NCBI RefSeq assembly: GCF_030123505.1
Contig: NZ_CP126115.1
Coordinates: 4,044,001 to 4,108,000, forward strand
DNA: 64,000 nucleotides
Direction of reading: 5' to 3'
Source: Neobacillus sp. YX16
GTDB taxonomy: Bacteria > Bacillota > Bacilli > Bacillales > Cytobacillaceae
Both the position numbers and the translations under genes were made by a program. Below, piece after piece: positions 26,137 to 35,368 of this stretch. How positions within the stretch are numbered: position 1 is the stretch's first letter; each line of letters opens with the position of its first letter. Under the pieces are notes generated by a model. The model saw only the letters and a list, made by a program, of their open reading frames with translations. It did no database searches and was not told the DNA's origin.

Positions 26137-27048
26137 CTAATCTCGATTACTCACTATTTCAGCTACCTTTTCAACCCCAAAATTCTCTAATTCAACAGTT
26201 CTTCTCTCTCCATAAACCCAATCTCTAAATTGTCCATATAGCAATATCATTAATATACGTATAGACAAATAGTCTACACCCTTAAATTTAACCTTAGACA
26301 GTTTATATTTTTTAAAAAACTGATCTAACCCAATACTCATTAGCAAAACCCTTAGGTTTGCACTCCAATTATTCTCTTTCAAGAAGGACATAGTTGAAAA
26401 TAGAGCTAGGGAAATTGCATACAAAGGGACGATAATAAAATGCTCTGTCCATGAATGATACTTTCCAAATCCGAAACGAATCTTACGGGTTGACGCAAAG
26501 AGAAATAATAAATTTGCTTCCGTTACCATAATCATCAAGAATAACGAAATAAAGCGAATGACCGGGTTTTTCTTACTTAATAATAAATTCCACCAATCAC
26601 TGATGTTAAAGTAGATAGGAATCAAAATTAAGGTGTATACGGTTTTCCACCAATAATGTTTATATACTTTTAACCTTAAAAATAAGAGTTCCACCAGTGT
26701 AAAATATATGCCGCCAAGTAATTTCCATACCCACCCTAATTTCGAAGCAGTTAAGAATAGAGCCGTAAATGGGACAAAAATGGCCTGTGATAATATAGCA
26801 CCAAAAATATTATCAAAAAAGTCATTTTTAATCACTTTTGGTTTATATTTATAAGCTTTAAAAAGATTTAATACAAAAAACTCCAGTAAATAAGCAAAAC
26901 CGATATTGGACATTAAGAGAGTAAATAAATGCTTTTTATTCCTAGATTTATAAAAAGAAACACCTAAAAGAGTTGTTTGGATAAGGAACAAGATAATAAA
27001 GGGTATTTTATTACGTTTGGATTTCTTCATACTCATATCCCATTTCAT
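26137..27048 (-). CDS. multi-pass membrane protein of unknown function
   Basis: 303 residues, very hydrophobic and basic, with about seven predicted membrane helices (for example IPFIILFLIQTTLLGVSF, FISLFLMIMVTEANLLFLFA). The C-terminal 60 residues are soluble, with RILMILLYGQFRDWVYGERR. No motif that I can name. The start is uncertain: three in-frame ATGs lie within the first seven codons and no site stands out. Confidence 0.65.
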   Translation of the reverse strand: MKWDMSMKKSKRNKIPFIILFLIQTTLLGVSFYKSRNKKHLFTLLMSNIGFAYLLEFFVLNLFKAYKYKPKVIKNDFFDNIFGAILSQAIFVPFTALFLTASKLGWVWKLLGGIYFTLVELLFLRLKVYKHYWWKTVYTLILIPIYFNISDWWNLLLSKKNPVIRFISLFLMIMVTEANLLFLFASTRKIRFGFGKYHSWTEHFIIVPLYAISLALFSTMSFLKENNWSANLRVLLMSIGLDQFFKKYKLSKVKFKGVDYLSIRILMILLYGQFRDWVYGERRTVELENFGVEKVAEIVSNRD

Positions 27049-27116
27049 TAAGCAGTATTATTGGTAGTATTTGAATTTCCACCCGTTTCATTCCAACATT
27101 TCGTCTACAACATAGT

Positions 27117-27143
27117 AAAAAGCTCTCCAGCAGGAGAGCTTTA
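27117..27143 (-). terminator. terminator of the 34-residue gene
   Basis: AGCTCTCC / GGAGAGCT stem with T-rich flanks on both strands. Confidence 0.8.
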
Positions 27144-27245
27144 ATTTTTTTCCCATTGACCCTTCAAAATCTTAGCAAGTTCGAGCATGCCATATTTCCC
27201 AGCCTTCTCTTCCGCGTCTGAATGGATGATATAAACCTTTTTCAA
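27141..27245 (-). CDS. very small protein of unknown function
   Basis: 34 residues (MKKVYIIHSDAEEKAGKYGM...) from a TTG at 27243-27245, seven bases after GAGGGGTGA. The longer frame upstream has no ribosome binding site. A terminator follows immediately. Unknown function. Confidence 0.5.
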   Translation of the reverse strand: MKKVYIIHSDAEEKAGKYGMLELAKILKGQWEKN

Positions 27246-27673
27246 AAATAAGTCACCCCTCGGATTTGTAAATGTCGTTGTTGAAGTATTCTTACCTTTT
27301 AGTCGATTGTAGCATTTTTTTGGATGATTCGCAGTCAAATTTTAATATATCAGAATAACAAATTATACACCTTGATATTCTCATATAATGAAAAGGATTT
27401 TATAGAATGGTCTTTTTCCTTGCTAAAAACATTAAAATTAGCCTCCATTTCATTTCAAACCTAGTTATTACTTCTTCTTTGATGCCCAAATGACCATCAA
27501 CAAAAGCACATCTTATAACTACTGTAAATACTTTATTATTATTTTCATAACTCATTTATTTTTCCTTATAATTTGATAGATTACTACAAAACACTCAAGA
27601 CTTTTGTCGAAATTCCATCCTATTTGACCTATATTCCGAGGAATTTAGCAAAAAATTAGAGAAAATTTACCCA

Positions 27674-27702
27674 TTGTTTTGTCCTAATTTTCTAAATATT
27701 AT
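27674..27702 (+). promoter_or_regulatory. sigma-A promoter of the M6 metalloprotease gene
   Basis: -35 TTGTTT (27674-27679), 17-bp spacer, -10 TATTAT (27697-27702). Confidence 0.55.
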
Positions 27703-27704
27703 GT

Positions 27705-27720
27705 TATTACGGCCGTAATA
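27705..27720. promoter_or_regulatory. perfect 16-bp palindrome at the protease transcription start
   Basis: TATTACGGCCGTAATA, centred on the expected start of the promoter at 27674-27702 and nine bases ahead of the GGGGGAG ribosome binding site. Candidate operator of an unidentified regulator. Confidence 0.5.
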
Positions 27721-27741
27721 CATTTAAATGGGGGAGAAAAA

Positions 27742-30147
27742 TTGAATAAGTTTATTAAAACCAGTCTATCTTCAGTCATGCTTGCAGGTACTTTATTCGC
27801 AGGTTTCCCAAGCTCCGACATTCTATCAAAGGATGGAGGATTATTACATAAAGCGGAAGCCGCTTCCATCGCTACACATTCAAACAGCTCACTAGATTTA
27901 GCTGTGGTAAATGATGAAAGATTAATAGAATCTTTTATTAAACAAGGGCTTCTTTCAAAAAATGCCTCTGATGAAACAAAGCAAAAATTCCTAAAAAACT
28001 ACCTCGAGTTAAAAGGCAAACAAACAAAGGGCAATGAGGCTGATCCGTTAGCCGCAAAAGTAAAAGCTGCTGAAGCAGAAAAACAAAATAAATTTAAAGA
28101 ATTTAACAATGGTTTATTAAATGGAAATGGGAACAAAAACGGACACTTAAAGGGTAATCCGGATCCTGTACAAGAAACAACATATACTGGTGAAAAAAGA
28201 GAAGACAAAGTTCTTGTCCTAGCTGTTGAATACTCTGACTTTGAACATAATAAGATTAACCCATCCGAGACTGACAACTATTATAAAGACTATCCACTTA
28301 GTCACTATGAAGATATGATTTTTGGAGAAGATGGTGTTAAAGGTCCGAACGGTGAAGATTTTGTTTCTATGAAACAATTTTATGAACAGCAATCTGGTGG
28401 AACTTATTCTGTAGATGGTAAAGCCTATGGTTGGATAAAGGTTCCAGGAACTGCGAAGTTTTATGGTGCTGATAGAGCAAGCGGCGGTCATGATAACGTA
28501 GTACCAGGTGGGTCGAAAAAATTAGTTGCTGATGCCTACGCTGCAGCTGTAGCTGCTGGTGTTCCAGTTGATAATTATGATTTAGAAGATCCACATGATC
28601 TTGATGGTGACGGAAACTTACGTGAAAAAGACGGTTTAGTCGATCACTTAATGATTATTCACTCAGGCGTTGGTCAAGAAGCAGGTGGAGGATCCCTTGG
28701 TGATAATGCTATCTGGTCACACCGTTCTGCAACCTTGGTTGATCCAGATGGATTAGGTAACGGAAAGCCTGGATTTTACGATTACACCATGATGCCTGAA
28801 GACGGTGCAACCGGAGTGTTCGCGCATGAATATGGTCATGATTTAGGCTACCCAGATGAATATGATACAGTGTACTCTGGTACTGGTGAGGCAGTAGCTT
28901 ACTGGTCAATCATGGCAAGTGGTTCATGGGCTGGAAAAATTGGTGGTACAGAACCAACTGGATTTTCGCCATTAGCAAAATCTTATTACCAATCATACCT
29001 AGGTGGAAATTGGACAAATGACACAATTGAGTTAGACTGGAGTGAGGTAACTACAAAAGGAACACAAGTGTTACTTGATCAAGCCAACTCTCCAAATGGG
29101 AAAAACGCAATTGCAGCAAAAGTAAACCTACCACAAAAAGCTACAAATATTAATAAACCTGCTACTGGCAGCTTCGAGTACTGGGGCGGTCAACAAGATG
29201 AAATCGATACAAACATGGTTACAAGTGTGGATTTAACAGGAAAAACTTCTGCAACATTAGAGTTTGATGCATGGTATCAAATCGAAAAGGATTGGGATTT
29301 TGCTTTTGTACAAGTCTCTGAGGATAACGGTGTAACTTGGAAATCTTTAAGCAATAGCAACACTGTTTCAAGTGCAGTGCCTGAAGCATATCCAACAATC
29401 GCTCCTGCCCTCCCTGGTTTTACAGGTAATAGTAACGGCTGGACGAAGCAAGCATTTGATTTGTCCGAATATGCAGGTAAAAAAGTACAACTTCGCTTCC
29501 GTTATATTACTGATTGGGGAACATCAGAAAAAGGCTTCTACGTAGATAACATTAACGTTAAAGCAGATGGCACTTCTGTTGTGGTTGATGGTGCAGAAAC
29601 AAAATCAACATTTACTTTAAGTGGTTTTGAAAAATCAGACGGAAATAAATACTCTGATCACTACTACCTATTAGAATGGCGTAACCATGCAGGTGTTGAC
29701 GAAGGTCTAGCCAATATCAAACGCGGACAATCATTAATGAGCTATGATGGCGGTCTTGTTGTCTGGTATATAGACCCAACTTTTACAGACAACTGGACAG
29801 GCATTCACCCAGGTGAAGGATTCGTAGGCGTTGTAGATGCTCATCCTAATACTGATTTATCATGGACTATAATTGGTGGAGCACCAGTTCAAGCTTCTTC
29901 TCGTTTCCATATTGCTGATGCGGCATTTGGTTTAAACCCAACTTCTGGATTAAATCTTGATTATCCAGGTCTTCAAACATTGATTGAACCAAGTCAGCCA
30001 GCAGTTTCACTTTTCAATGACAGCAACTCTTTTGTAAATACATTCATGCCTGATGCTGGCCGAAATATCGGTAACTTTGGCCTTAAGGTTCGTGTGAACG
30101 GACAAGCAAAAGACAAATCTGTTGGTTCGATTGTAATTTACAAATAA
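27742..30147 (+). CDS. M6 family metalloprotease, immune inhibitor A-like, secreted
   Basis: 801 residues. Sec signal peptide at the start (KTSLSSVMLAGTLFAGF...AEAA, cleavage near residue 40), then a propeptide, and the peptidase domain with zinc motif HEYGHDLGYPDEYD (HExxH-x-x-G, about residues 362-375). A beta-sandwich (MAM/VEG-like, about 480-620) and a C-terminal domain follow, as in InhA. Degrades extracellular proteins. Start TTG after GGGGGAG. Codon use is like its neighbours. Confidence 0.92.
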   Translation: MNKFIKTSLSSVMLAGTLFAGFPSSDILSKDGGLLHKAEAASIATHSNSSLDLAVVNDERLIESFIKQGLLSKNASDETKQKFLKNYLELKGKQTKGNEADPLAAKVKAAEAEKQNKFKEFNNGLLNGNGNKNGHLKGNPDPVQETTYTGEKREDKVLVLAVEYSDFEHNKINPSETDNYYKDYPLSHYEDMIFGEDGVKGPNGEDFVSMKQFYEQQSGGTYSVDGKAYGWIKVPGTAKFYGADRASGGHDNVVPGGSKKLVADAYAAAVAAGVPVDNYDLEDPHDLDGDGNLREKDGLVDHLMIIHSGVGQEAGGGSLGDNAIWSHRSATLVDPDGLGNGKPGFYDYTMMPEDGATGVFAHEYGHDLGYPDEYDTVYSGTGEAVAYWSIMASGSWAGKIGGTEPTGFSPLAKSYYQSYLGGNWTNDTIELDWSEVTTKGTQVLLDQANSPNGKNAIAAKVNLPQKATNINKPATGSFEYWGGQQDEIDTNMVTSVDLTGKTSATLEFDAWYQIEKDWDFAFVQVSEDNGVTWKSLSNSNTVSSAVPEAYPTIAPALPGFTGNSNGWTKQAFDLSEYAGKKVQLRFRYITDWGTSEKGFYVDNINVKADGTSVVVDGAETKSTFTLSGFEKSDGNKYSDHYYLLEWRNHAGVDEGLANIKRGQSLMSYDGGLVVWYIDPTFTDNWTGIHPGEGFVGVVDAHPNTDLSWTIIGGAPVQASSRFHIADAAFGLNPTSGLNLDYPGLQTLIEPSQPAVSLFNDSNSFVNTFMPDAGRNIGNFGLKVRVNGQAKDKSVGSIVIYK

Positions 30148-30154
30148 TCAACAA

Positions 30155-30191
30155 AAATCTCACCTCCCCATTTAGGAAGGTGAGATTTTTT
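30155..30191 (+). terminator. terminator of the M6 protease gene
   Basis: AAATCTCACCT / AGGTGAGATTT stem with a T run; also faces the convergent membrane gene. Confidence 0.85.
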
Positions 30192-30921
30192 ATTGAGTTA
30201 ATTCGGCTTTTTCGCTGACCTGTTCAAACCAAAGTCGTGTCTGCTCCGGATCTTTATCATTAATAAATATCTTCTTATCTTTTAATTCAATATAGATATA
30301 TGGAGATGACCCTTTTTGAATATAAAGCAGGCTGCTGCCGTAACCCCTCACTTTAAAATGTCCTTTTGAAAGTGTTGGCAGACCAACGCCGTTAGTTCTC
30401 ACCGTAACCTCTGGAAGTTTTTCCATAAGTTCAATCGAAGTTATGTCCTCATAATTCCATTCATCACCATACATCCCTGTTATCTCAAAGCTTTCTTCCT
30501 TTGCTACTAGCTCGTACCCTTGATAACTAAAATATGATAGAGCACTTATGCCGCCAATTATGACAATAAATAAGGAAATACTTATAACATAGCTGCGTTT
30601 GCGCTTTTTTGGAACCTCATATTTTGTTAAATAAATCATTCCTCCCATTAAAAATATAATCATAAATCCAAATTGAACTTCCATTGCATATTTAAACGAG
30701 GTAAACATGAGCGGAAGCAATATCAACATGCCAATGGCCGTTATGATTAATAATCCACCCATCCTCTGTGGATAACCATTACGAATTAACTCCTCCTGTT
30801 CTTCCTTCGGCCGGGAAGCGAAGCCTGAAATCAGCCAGTAGCCTTTCTTTTTCCTTACCACCCCTCCAAGAATAAGGAAAACCACAATCACACTTATATG
30901 TACTGCGAAAAGTCCCCACAT
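30190..30921 (-). CDS. DUF3784-like membrane protein with PH-like tail
   Basis: 243 residues. The first helix region (FAVHISVIVVFLILGGVVRKKKGYWLISGF) resembles DUF3784; three more helices follow by residue 130. Residues about 140-240 form a soluble, beta-rich module (ITSIELMEKLPEVTVRTNG, YGSSLLYIQKGSSPYIYIELKDKKIFIND) like bacterial PH domains. Function unknown. Start at ATG 30921 is the longest; no strong ribosome binding site was picked. Confidence 0.7.
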   Translation of the reverse strand: MWGLFAVHISVIVVFLILGGVVRKKKGYWLISGFASRPKEEQEELIRNGYPQRMGGLLIITAIGMLILLPLMFTSFKYAMEVQFGFMIIFLMGGMIYLTKYEVPKKRKRSYVISISLFIVIIGGISALSYFSYQGYELVAKEESFEITGMYGDEWNYEDITSIELMEKLPEVTVRTNGVGLPTLSKGHFKVRGYGSSLLYIQKGSSPYIYIELKDKKIFINDKDPEQTRLWFEQVSEKAELTQ

Positions 30922-31032
30922 TCCAGCACCCCCCTACAATATATTTGCTATATATATTACTACGATTTATCATTTGTGATAGATTCACTTTTTCAAGAAA
31001 AAGAGGGCCATAATCGACCCTTATTCATTTTA

Positions 31033-31530
31033 TTAAGTTGGCCGGATGATTACCCTTGTGCCGTTGGGAACCTTTTCGGCAAGCTGAAGAACATCCCGAT
31101 TATGCATTCGAACACACCCATGAGAAACTGCTTTACCTATTGAACTCGGATTATTGGTGCCATGAATACCATACCCCTGCTTTGATAACGATAACCACAA
31201 TACACCAAAAGGTCCGCCTGGATTCATCTGCCGATTCACAATCACAAATTCTCCAGTCGGAGTAGCTGTGAGCATTTTTCCTACGGCAATCGGGTAGATT
31301 TTTTCGAGCTTTCCATTTCGGTATAATGAAAGTCTTCTTTTCCCAACCGAAATTTGTATCGAATAGGGTATCGTATTTGGGTCTGGCAGACCAGGGATTT
31401 GAATTTTTTGTCCTACATATAATTGCTGGTGATTGACACCGGGATTGGCTGCATAAAGACTTGCGAGGCTTACCCGATAATCCAAAGAAATTTGGTAAAG
31501 TGTATCGCCCCGCTTCACTATATGAATCAT
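31033..31530 (-). CDS. ykuD: LysM-containing L,D-transpeptidase YkuD
   Basis: 165 residues. N-terminal LysM ([20 protein letters not shown]... to IPGLPDP, residues 1-55) and a YkuD catalytic domain with [20 protein letters not shown] (about 125-144), carrying the catalytic His and Cys. B. subtilis YkuD has the same length and order. It forms or remodels peptidoglycan cross-links, probably in spore formation. RBS AGGTGG. No signal peptide, as in the homologue. Confidence 0.93.
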   Translation of the reverse strand: MIHIVKRGDTLYQISLDYRVSLASLYAANPGVNHQQLYVGQKIQIPGLPDPNTIPYSIQISVGKRRLSLYRNGKLEKIYPIAVGKMLTATPTGEFVIVNRQMNPGGPFGVLWLSLSKQGYGIHGTNNPSSIGKAVSHGCVRMHNRDVLQLAEKVPNGTRVIIRPT

Positions 31531-31597
31531 GATATCCCACCTTTTTTCTTATAACATATGTTGGAATATCAGAACCGTTGCCTATAATAAAAGGATG

Positions 31598-33106
31598 TCA
31601 CAGGCTTGTTAAATCAAATAGAGGCGACATATCCTTTCGGATGTGTTGATTATAGAAATAATCATTACTGTCTGGGTCATACACATAATCCTTTTTCCAA
31701 TCCTTAATGTTCGTAGTTATCTCTTTCATTGCTTTTACAAATAATAAAATTTCCGCATTGGTCATAATGGGATGCAGTGAAAACCGGACCCACCCTGGTT
31801 TAGTAGATAAATCTCCCTGATCAATTTGTTCAGCGATTTGCTTCGATTTAACTTTGTCGATTTCCAATAAGTAATGACCATATGTTCCTGCACATGAGCA
31901 GCCTCCGCGAACCTGAAATCCAAATCGATCATTTAGTAAACGAACAATAAGATTGTAATGAATGTCCGTAATCGTTAATGAAACTATTCCGATTCGATTT
32001 CGTTGATGACTCTCTAATACATGCAGATTAGGAATATTCTCTAATCCAGATAAAAGCAGCTCTAGCTGTTCTCTTTCTCTCGCTAAAATTTGTTCTATTC
32101 CCATTTGTTCCTTTAATTTTATACACAAAGCTGTACGAATCGCTTGAAGAATTCCTGGTGTTCCTCCATCCTCACGATGCTCAATGTCGTTAATGTATTG
32201 GTGTCCACCCCAAGGATTTGTCCATGTTACCGTCCCACCTCCTGGATGATCCGGCACCTTATTAGTATAAATTCTTTTATCAAAAATTAAGACACCACTC
32301 GTGCCGGGTCCACCTAAAAATTTATGCGGAGAAAAGAAAATGGCATCGAGTTTCTCCATAGGGTCTTCTGGGTGCATATTAATCTTCACATAGGGAGCAG
32401 AGGCAGCAAAATCCACAAAGCAAAGACCTCCGTGCTTATGCATGATTTTGGCCAGCCTATGATAAGGGGTTTGGATTCCCGTTACATTCGAGCATGCCGT
32501 AAATGAGCCAATTTTAACCACTCGGTCACGGTACTGTGACAGAAGTTGTTCCAGATGATTTACATCTACTAGACCTTCCGAGTCAGGTTTAATAATCTCA
32601 ACATCCGCTAATGTCTCAATCCATGAGGTTTGGTTGGAATGGTGCTCCATATGTGTGAGAAAAACAACTGGTCTATTCCGCTCAGAAAGTTTAATACTTT
32701 CTTTCCATTGTTCTGGAACCCTAATTCCCATTATTCTTTGTAATTTATTCATCACAGATGTCATCCCAAATCCATCAAGAATAACCGCATCATCCCCATT
32801 TGCATTTACGTGTTCCTTTATAATCTTTCTTGATTGATTATAGATACCCGTCATCATTGAACTTGTAATATTTGATTCCGTATGTGTATTTGCCATAAAA
32901 GGACCGAATACCTCTGAAATTTTTTCTTCAATTGGCCGAAATATTCTTCCACTAGCCGTCCAATCTGCATAAATAATCGGTTTTCTTCCGTGTGGGGAGT
33001 CAAACTCCTGGTTAATGCCGATAACATGAGACCTGAATTTTTGAAAATACTCTTCAAGATTATCCGGCAATGTATACCATTTACTCCCGATTCTTGCAGT
33101 AATCAT
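31598..33106 (-). CDS. class V aminotransferase / cysteine desulfurase-like PLP enzyme
   Basis: 502 residues. The PLP Lys is in FFSPHKFLGGPGTSG (about residue 262) and FVDFAASAPYVKINM supplies the cofactor Asp. A Cys-rich loop FQVRGGCSCAGTYGH near 430 is in the position used by cysteine desulfurases, but no Fe-S partner gene is near, so the substrate is open. RBS AGAGGAG. Longer than the usual ~400 residues because of C-terminal and internal extensions. Confidence 0.82.
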   Translation of the reverse strand: MITARIGSKWYTLPDNLEEYFQKFRSHVIGINQEFDSPHGRKPIIYADWTASGRIFRPIEEKISEVFGPFMANTHTESNITSSMMTGIYNQSRKIIKEHVNANGDDAVILDGFGMTSVMNKLQRIMGIRVPEQWKESIKLSERNRPVVFLTHMEHHSNQTSWIETLADVEIIKPDSEGLVDVNHLEQLLSQYRDRVVKIGSFTACSNVTGIQTPYHRLAKIMHKHGGLCFVDFAASAPYVKINMHPEDPMEKLDAIFFSPHKFLGGPGTSGVLIFDKRIYTNKVPDHPGGGTVTWTNPWGGHQYINDIEHREDGGTPGILQAIRTALCIKLKEQMGIEQILAREREQLELLLSGLENIPNLHVLESHQRNRIGIVSLTITDIHYNLIVRLLNDRFGFQVRGGCSCAGTYGHYLLEIDKVKSKQIAEQIDQGDLSTKPGWVRFSLHPIMTNAEILLFVKAMKEITTNIKDWKKDYVYDPDSNDYFYNQHIRKDMSPLFDLTSL

Positions 33107-33188
33107 ACTTCAGCTCCTCTCCAAACAAATCCTGCTAATACTATATGCAAACCGCCTTTATCTTGCCGACAATTCCTAATTTATGACA

Positions 33189-33215
33189 AAAAAAGCCTGA
33201 TCCCAATGGACCAGA
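33189..33215 (-). terminator. terminator of the coiled-coil protein gene
   Basis: CTGGTCC / GGATCAG stem, loop ATTG, then a T run on the minus strand. Confidence 0.7.
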
Positions 33216-33225
33216 CTGTTACCTT

Positions 33226-33576
33226 TTATAAGTTTGTATTTTTTGATGATTCCTTACGATTTACTTCATCAATTTTTTGAACAAACATGTGAAAAACTCG
33301 CTGCTTCTCTTCTAAGTCTTTTATATACTCTTTTAATTGATTATAACTTTCCTCAAAGGGTTTATGATACCTTTGGCGGATACTCTCAATAATTTCTTCG
33401 TTTACGGTTGATTGAATAACTTGCTTGGTAATTCCGTATTTGTATGAGTATACCTTTAATTCTTGTGCCACTTCTTCATATTCTTTATCAATTTCGATAA
33501 GGACTGATGAAATATCATCCTTCCACTCTTCTAGTGATTTCTGTAAATAGGATTTAACCATTGTGTCTTCCATCAT
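33226..33576 (-). CDS. coiled-coil protein of unknown function
   Basis: 116 residues, acidic and almost wholly helical: LEEWKDDISSVLIEIDKEYEEVAQELKVY and NQLKEYIKDLEEKQRVFHMFVQKIDEV have heptad character. No membrane segment. Not recognised. Start ATG 33576 behind GGGCGGGTG. Confidence 0.65.
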   Translation of the reverse strand: MMEDTMVKSYLQKSLEEWKDDISSVLIEIDKEYEEVAQELKVYSYKYGITKQVIQSTVNEEIIESIRQRYHKPFEESYNQLKEYIKDLEEKQRVFHMFVQKIDEVNRKESSKNTNL

Positions 33577-33719
33577 TGCACCCGCCCTAATAAAGTCTAC
33601 TGTTACCTTTATTATAACGGTGATTGTTTACAGCCTAATTTCTAGTAGTTTACAAAGCTATATCAATAAATAGGATAATATTCCGATTTACATTAAATAA
33701 CTAGTTTAATAGATACATA

Positions 33720-34115
33720 CTATAAAACGGCATCTATCATAATTGGGACATTTTGCGTAATATTGTTTGCATTTCCTAAATCAATATTAATGATTAAAGA
33801 ATAGTTAAATTTACTTTGATTTGTTTTAATATCGTCAGGAACATTGATTAAGAACGAAATTTTTCCAGTCTGGTTTGGACTACTCTCAAGAGAACAGAAA
33901 ACGGAAAGACTATTTACTATTTCTTCTACAAATGCCTGGGAATCAATCCCTACTAGATCGATATCATATCTTTTTATTTTATTTTTCATCAGTCCGCCAG
34001 TTATCTCAATGGTACCGTTAATAACACTTCCGGCTTCATATACCTTTTTATCCAAGTGTACCATTGTTTTTGGCAAGCCAATCTTTAGCTTTGTTAAATA
34101 ATCTTTTAATGTCAT
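33720..34115 (-). CDS. Spo0M-like arrestin-fold protein, short form
   Basis: 131 residues from the second in-frame ATG (34113-34115), which has AGGTGA five bases upstream; the longer frame (ATG at 34145) has no site. LPKTMVHLDKKVYEAGSVINGTIEITGG matches the beta-strand start of sporulation-control protein Spo0M (arrestin fold), but only about half of the usual ~258 residues are present. It could be a truncated or one-domain form. It lies directly downstream of the c-di-AMP riboswitch. Confidence 0.75.
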   Translation of the reverse strand: MTLKDYLTKLKIGLPKTMVHLDKKVYEAGSVINGTIEITGGLMKNKIKRYDIDLVGIDSQAFVEEIVNSLSVFCSLESSPNQTGKISFLINVPDDIKTNQSKFNYSLIINIDLGNANNITQNVPIMIDAVL

Positions 34116-34190
34116 CTTCTTCACCTGTTCCCTAAAAATAGGCATAAATAAAAGACCAACAGTAAGTCAAGCTGCTTAAAGTGTTACTCA

Positions 34191-34371
34191 AAACAAAAAA
34201 GCCCCTGTACTTGGCGGTCCATGACCTCCTTCGCTTTAGCCGACGAAGTTAGCTGACGGGTAGGATGGCGAAAGAAATTCTCACCCCTTCTACAATAGTA
34301 GAATTAACCCCAATAAATTGGTTCCTCCGTACCCAGAATGATGGGTTTTGGCCGAAATATTTAATTTCATG
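34191..34371 (-). ncRNA. c-di-AMP (ydaO/yuaA) riboswitch with downstream T run
   Basis: Reading the minus strand from 34371, the aptamer shows the ydaO landmarks in order: GGTACGGAGGAACCA, TTGGGGTTAATTC, GGGGTGAGAA, then TACCCGTCAGCTAACTTCG and GCGAAGGAGGTCATGG. The P1 stem can form between CATGA (34367-34371) and TCATG (34220-34224). TTTTTTGTTT follows (34191-34200). These riboswitches bind c-di-AMP and usually switch off transcription. The promoter is at 34387-34415 and the next gene is the Spo0M-like one. Confidence 0.88.
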
Positions 34372-34386
34372 TTGATTATCACGATA

Positions 34387-34415
34387 ATTTTATCCTCAAC
34401 CTGATTACTTGTAAA
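34387..34415 (-). promoter_or_regulatory. sigma-A promoter feeding the c-di-AMP riboswitch
   Basis: Minus strand -35 TTTACA (34410-34415), 17-bp spacer, -10 TAAAAT (34387-34392), ending just ahead of the aptamer. Confidence 0.7.
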
Positions 34416-34524
34416 GAGTAATTTTCTCGGAAATTTACTGACTAATCTCCAATGTTGTATAAAAACAATGATTTTTCTAGTGTTTGCTCCTGAATCATCG
34501 ATATTTGACAACTTAGTGCCCTTA

Positions 34525-35247
34525 TTATTTTGTAATTAATTTCGCGAACTCTTCTAAATTGGTTGAATACTTTACATATAGCCGTGGCAGGTAAAAATCT
34601 TCGTTTTTGATACCCTTTTTTGAATAAATTTCTGGTGTCGTTGTCAATCCAAATGAATAATACTTTTTCGTTTCAGAAGCTATACGTTCATTAAAACTTC
34701 CATATGGATAGGCTAGGGCAATGACAGGTTTCCCTGTTATCCTTCCTATTTTCTCCTTTGAACCTTTTAATTCATAAAGGAGATCTTCTGATTTTGTCAA
34801 ATCTGGATGTGTAGCCGTATGCGATTGAACAGAAATAACACCAGAGTCAGACATCATTCTTAATTCTGATTGAGTTAAACGATTTACGTTACCGACAAAA
34901 TCCGATATTACAAAAAAGGTTGCTGTTGGCTTAAAAGTTTCATCTTTTAACTTTTGGAGAATTTCAAAAGCGTTACGATTATTTTTATATCCATCATCAA
35001 AGGTTAGAAAAATAGGTTTCTTTATTTTACTAAGTTCATGCCAGCGTTCAAATGTTACTAAGGTATATCCCTGATTTTTCAAATAGATCATTTGCTTTTC
35101 GAAATTCTCCGGAGTTACAAATAATTCTTTGGACCCTAGACCGGAATAATGATCAATGGAATGATAAACTAATATCGGTACCTTTTGCTGTGCAAAAACC
35201 TGTTCAGGCAAGCAAATTAGAAGAAGAATAAATACTAGTCTTAACAC
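34525..35247 (-). CDS. polysaccharide deacetylase (NodB domain), secreted or anchored
   Basis: 240 residues. A hydrophobic N-terminus (RLVFILLLICLPEQVFAQ) is a signal peptide. NodB motifs are intact: TFDDG (about 81-85, metal Asp), SHTATHP (metal His pair, about 140-146) and AYPYG (about 173-177). Deacetylates N-acetylglucosamine- or muramic-acid-type sugars in cell wall or capsule. Start GTG with GGGGAGG. Divergent to the downstream HAD gene. Confidence 0.9.
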   Translation of the reverse strand: MLRLVFILLLICLPEQVFAQQKVPILVYHSIDHYSGLGSKELFVTPENFEKQMIYLKNQGYTLVTFERWHELSKIKKPIFLTFDDGYKNNRNAFEILQKLKDETFKPTATFFVISDFVGNVNRLTQSELRMMSDSGVISVQSHTATHPDLTKSEDLLYELKGSKEKIGRITGKPVIALAYPYGSFNERIASETKKYYSFGLTTTPEIYSKKGIKNEDFYLPRLYVKYSTNLEEFAKLITK

Positions 35248-35368
35248 AAAAATAGGCCTCCCCTTTTTTATCCAAGTAAGTTTTACCTAGTATTCCACAG
35301 TCCGTATCTTTTATCTCATAAATAACCATGATAAACTGAAAGAACATATCTATTTAAGGAGAGGTTCA

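Larger units (their letters stand above)
27246..27741. other. gene-poor stretch upstream of the M6 protease
   Basis: AT-rich region. The right third holds the protease promoter and a palindrome (listed separately). On the minus strand 27400-27555 could encode 51 residues (MSYENNNKVFTVVIRCAFVD...) behind a weak AAGGA, which I rate as unlikely to be a gene. Nothing else seen. Confidence 0.5.

Noticed and set aside
27400..27555. 51-codon minus-strand ORF upstream of the M6 protease
   Set aside because: Weak ribosome binding site, low-complexity start and no recognised family; noted only in the gap description.
27999..28594. Minus-strand ORFs of 75-92 codons
   Set aside because: They lie opposite the M6 metalloprotease gene and have no start signals.
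31151..31540. 129-codon minus-strand ORF
   Set aside because: It overlaps ykuD in another frame, which has complete LysM and catalytic motifs.
34191..34371. c-di-GMP or other riboswitch class
   Set aside because: The order GGTACGGAGGAACC, GGGGTTAAT, CCCGTCAGCTAACTTCG and GAAGGAGGTCATGG is that of ydaO/c-di-AMP, not GEMM.
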